From positions 6,399 through 13,700 of the forward strand of contig DPVW01000152.1 in NCBI GenBank assembly GCA_003529325.1: a stretch of DNA of 7,302 nt, read 5' to 3'. This document shows positions 6,936 through 7,302 of this stretch, piece after piece. A program made the translations under genes and the position numbers. This stretch comes from Candidatus Latescibacterota bacterium (GTDB lineage: Bacteria; Latescibacterota; UBA2968; UBA8231). How positions within the stretch are numbered: position 1 is the stretch's first letter; each line of letters begins with the position of its first letter. The notes beneath the pieces are model-generated. The model searched no databases, was not told where the DNA came from, and was given only the letters and a program-made list of their open reading frames with translations.

Positions 6936-7286
6936 ATGCGCCCCGGCATCTATACAAGTCTGCTTGCGATTTATGTGCCCCGATTTTTCGTCGACCCCGG
7001 GGCATTTTCCGCCGATTCGACGCTGACCATGTATCGGCCCTTGTTGCTCACGAGGCACTGTTGGTGGCGCACGTGCGGCGATCTGCAAAAAGCACAGGTC
7101 GAATACGAAGCCGTCGTCGAACAGGCACCAGGCAATGGTGTCGCAGCGTTCAATCTGGGAAACCTCTACTTGCAGCGATCACGAACTGGATCATCGACGG
7201 GTCGGTGGCGGCAGCTGGCGGTGCGTCTGCAACCCGGCAACGAAGCGGCCCGTCGAGCCCTGGCGGCGGCGAGGGGGAAAGGCTGA
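6936..7286 (+). pseudogene. Third TMTC-like remnant: luminal-loop motif joined to a TPR tail
   Basis: The open frame of 116 residues starts at ATG 6936, but its first residues are not recognisable. From 6975 it reads 'VPRFFVDPGAFSADSTLTMYRPLLL', which closely parallels 'VPSYFTDPGAFS...MFRPLLL' of the copy at 3330. Directly after RPLLLT (about 7050) comes a TPR segment: 'EALLVAHVR' in the frame read from 7052, then 'GDLQKAQVEYEAVVEQAPGN' and 'AAFNLGNLYLQR' in the main frame, and a final 'AVRLQPGNEAARRALAAA'. The membrane domain that should separate these parts (several hundred residues) is absent, so this is an internal-deletion product. TM1, the acidic DD pair and the upstream initiation context are also gone. 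The region between LYLQR and LAVRL looks frame-disturbed. The ORF is open, so a small protein could be made, but it cannot be a working glycosyltransferase. The stop overlaps the next start as TGATG. Confidence 0.62.
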
Positions 7287-7302
7287 TGGCGCGTCGCTGG
7301 TG
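7286..7302 (+). CDS. Start of a further gene, cut by the window end
   Basis: ATG 7286 overlaps the TGA of the preceding remnant (TGATG) and has a GAGGGGG run at 7271-7277, about 8 nt upstream. This is the same arrangement as other junctions in the window. Only Met-Ala-Arg-Arg-Trp is visible, so the product cannot be identified. Confidence 0.45.

Noticed and set aside
1..7302. CRISPR array, insertion sequence, tRNA or attachment site
   Set aside because: No short regularly spaced direct repeats, transposase motifs, terminal inverted repeats or tRNA-like cloverleaf sequence were noticed. The only repeated material is the diverged TMTC-like and TPR coding sequence.

Overview
The window is a gene-dense, high-GC stretch (about 60-65% by eye) with every recognisable gene on the + strand and almost no intergenic DNA. 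Most junctions are stop/start overlaps (TGATG at 2198-2202 and 7284-7288, ATGA at 5086-5089, GTGA at 6258-6261) or gaps of 2 nt, so it reads as one polycistronic unit whose promoter and terminator lie outside the window. It is bacterial: Shine-Dalgarno-like purine runs, GTG starts and compact coupling. The gene families are widespread in environmental bacteria, and I cannot name a phylum with confidence.

Layout. (1) 3-356: C-terminal end of an M55 (DppA-like) D-aminopeptidase. (2) 359-2200: an asparagine-synthase-like ATP-dependent amide-forming enzyme that lacks the glutaminase cysteine. (3) 2200-3327: a CapA-type metallophosphatase-fold protein without signal peptide or membrane anchor. (4) 3330-5089: a TMTC-like polytopic membrane glycosyltransferase (GT-C type, TPR tail), split by a frame change at about 3745-3791 into an N-terminal and a C-terminal reading frame. 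(5) 5086-6261: a soluble GT4-like glycosyltransferase. (6) 6258-6931: a second TMTC-like copy, broken by frame changes, an in-frame stop and loss of its 3' half. (7) 6936-7286: a third TMTC-like remnant in which the N-terminal luminal-loop motif is joined directly to a TPR tail. (8) 7286-7302: the first codons of a further gene.

Working picture (inference). The intact genes (amide-forming synthetase, CapA-like protein, GT4 enzyme, peptidase that may act on D-amino-acid peptides) together with membrane glycosyltransferases suggest a surface glycoconjugate or peptide/amino-acid-modified glycan pathway. The most striking structure is the tandem TMTC-like family. One copy is split at a TGATG junction that looks like the true gene junctions of the operon. 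Two more are in progressive decay while the enzymes between and before them remain open. No CRISPR array, insertion sequence, tRNA or rRNA was seen.
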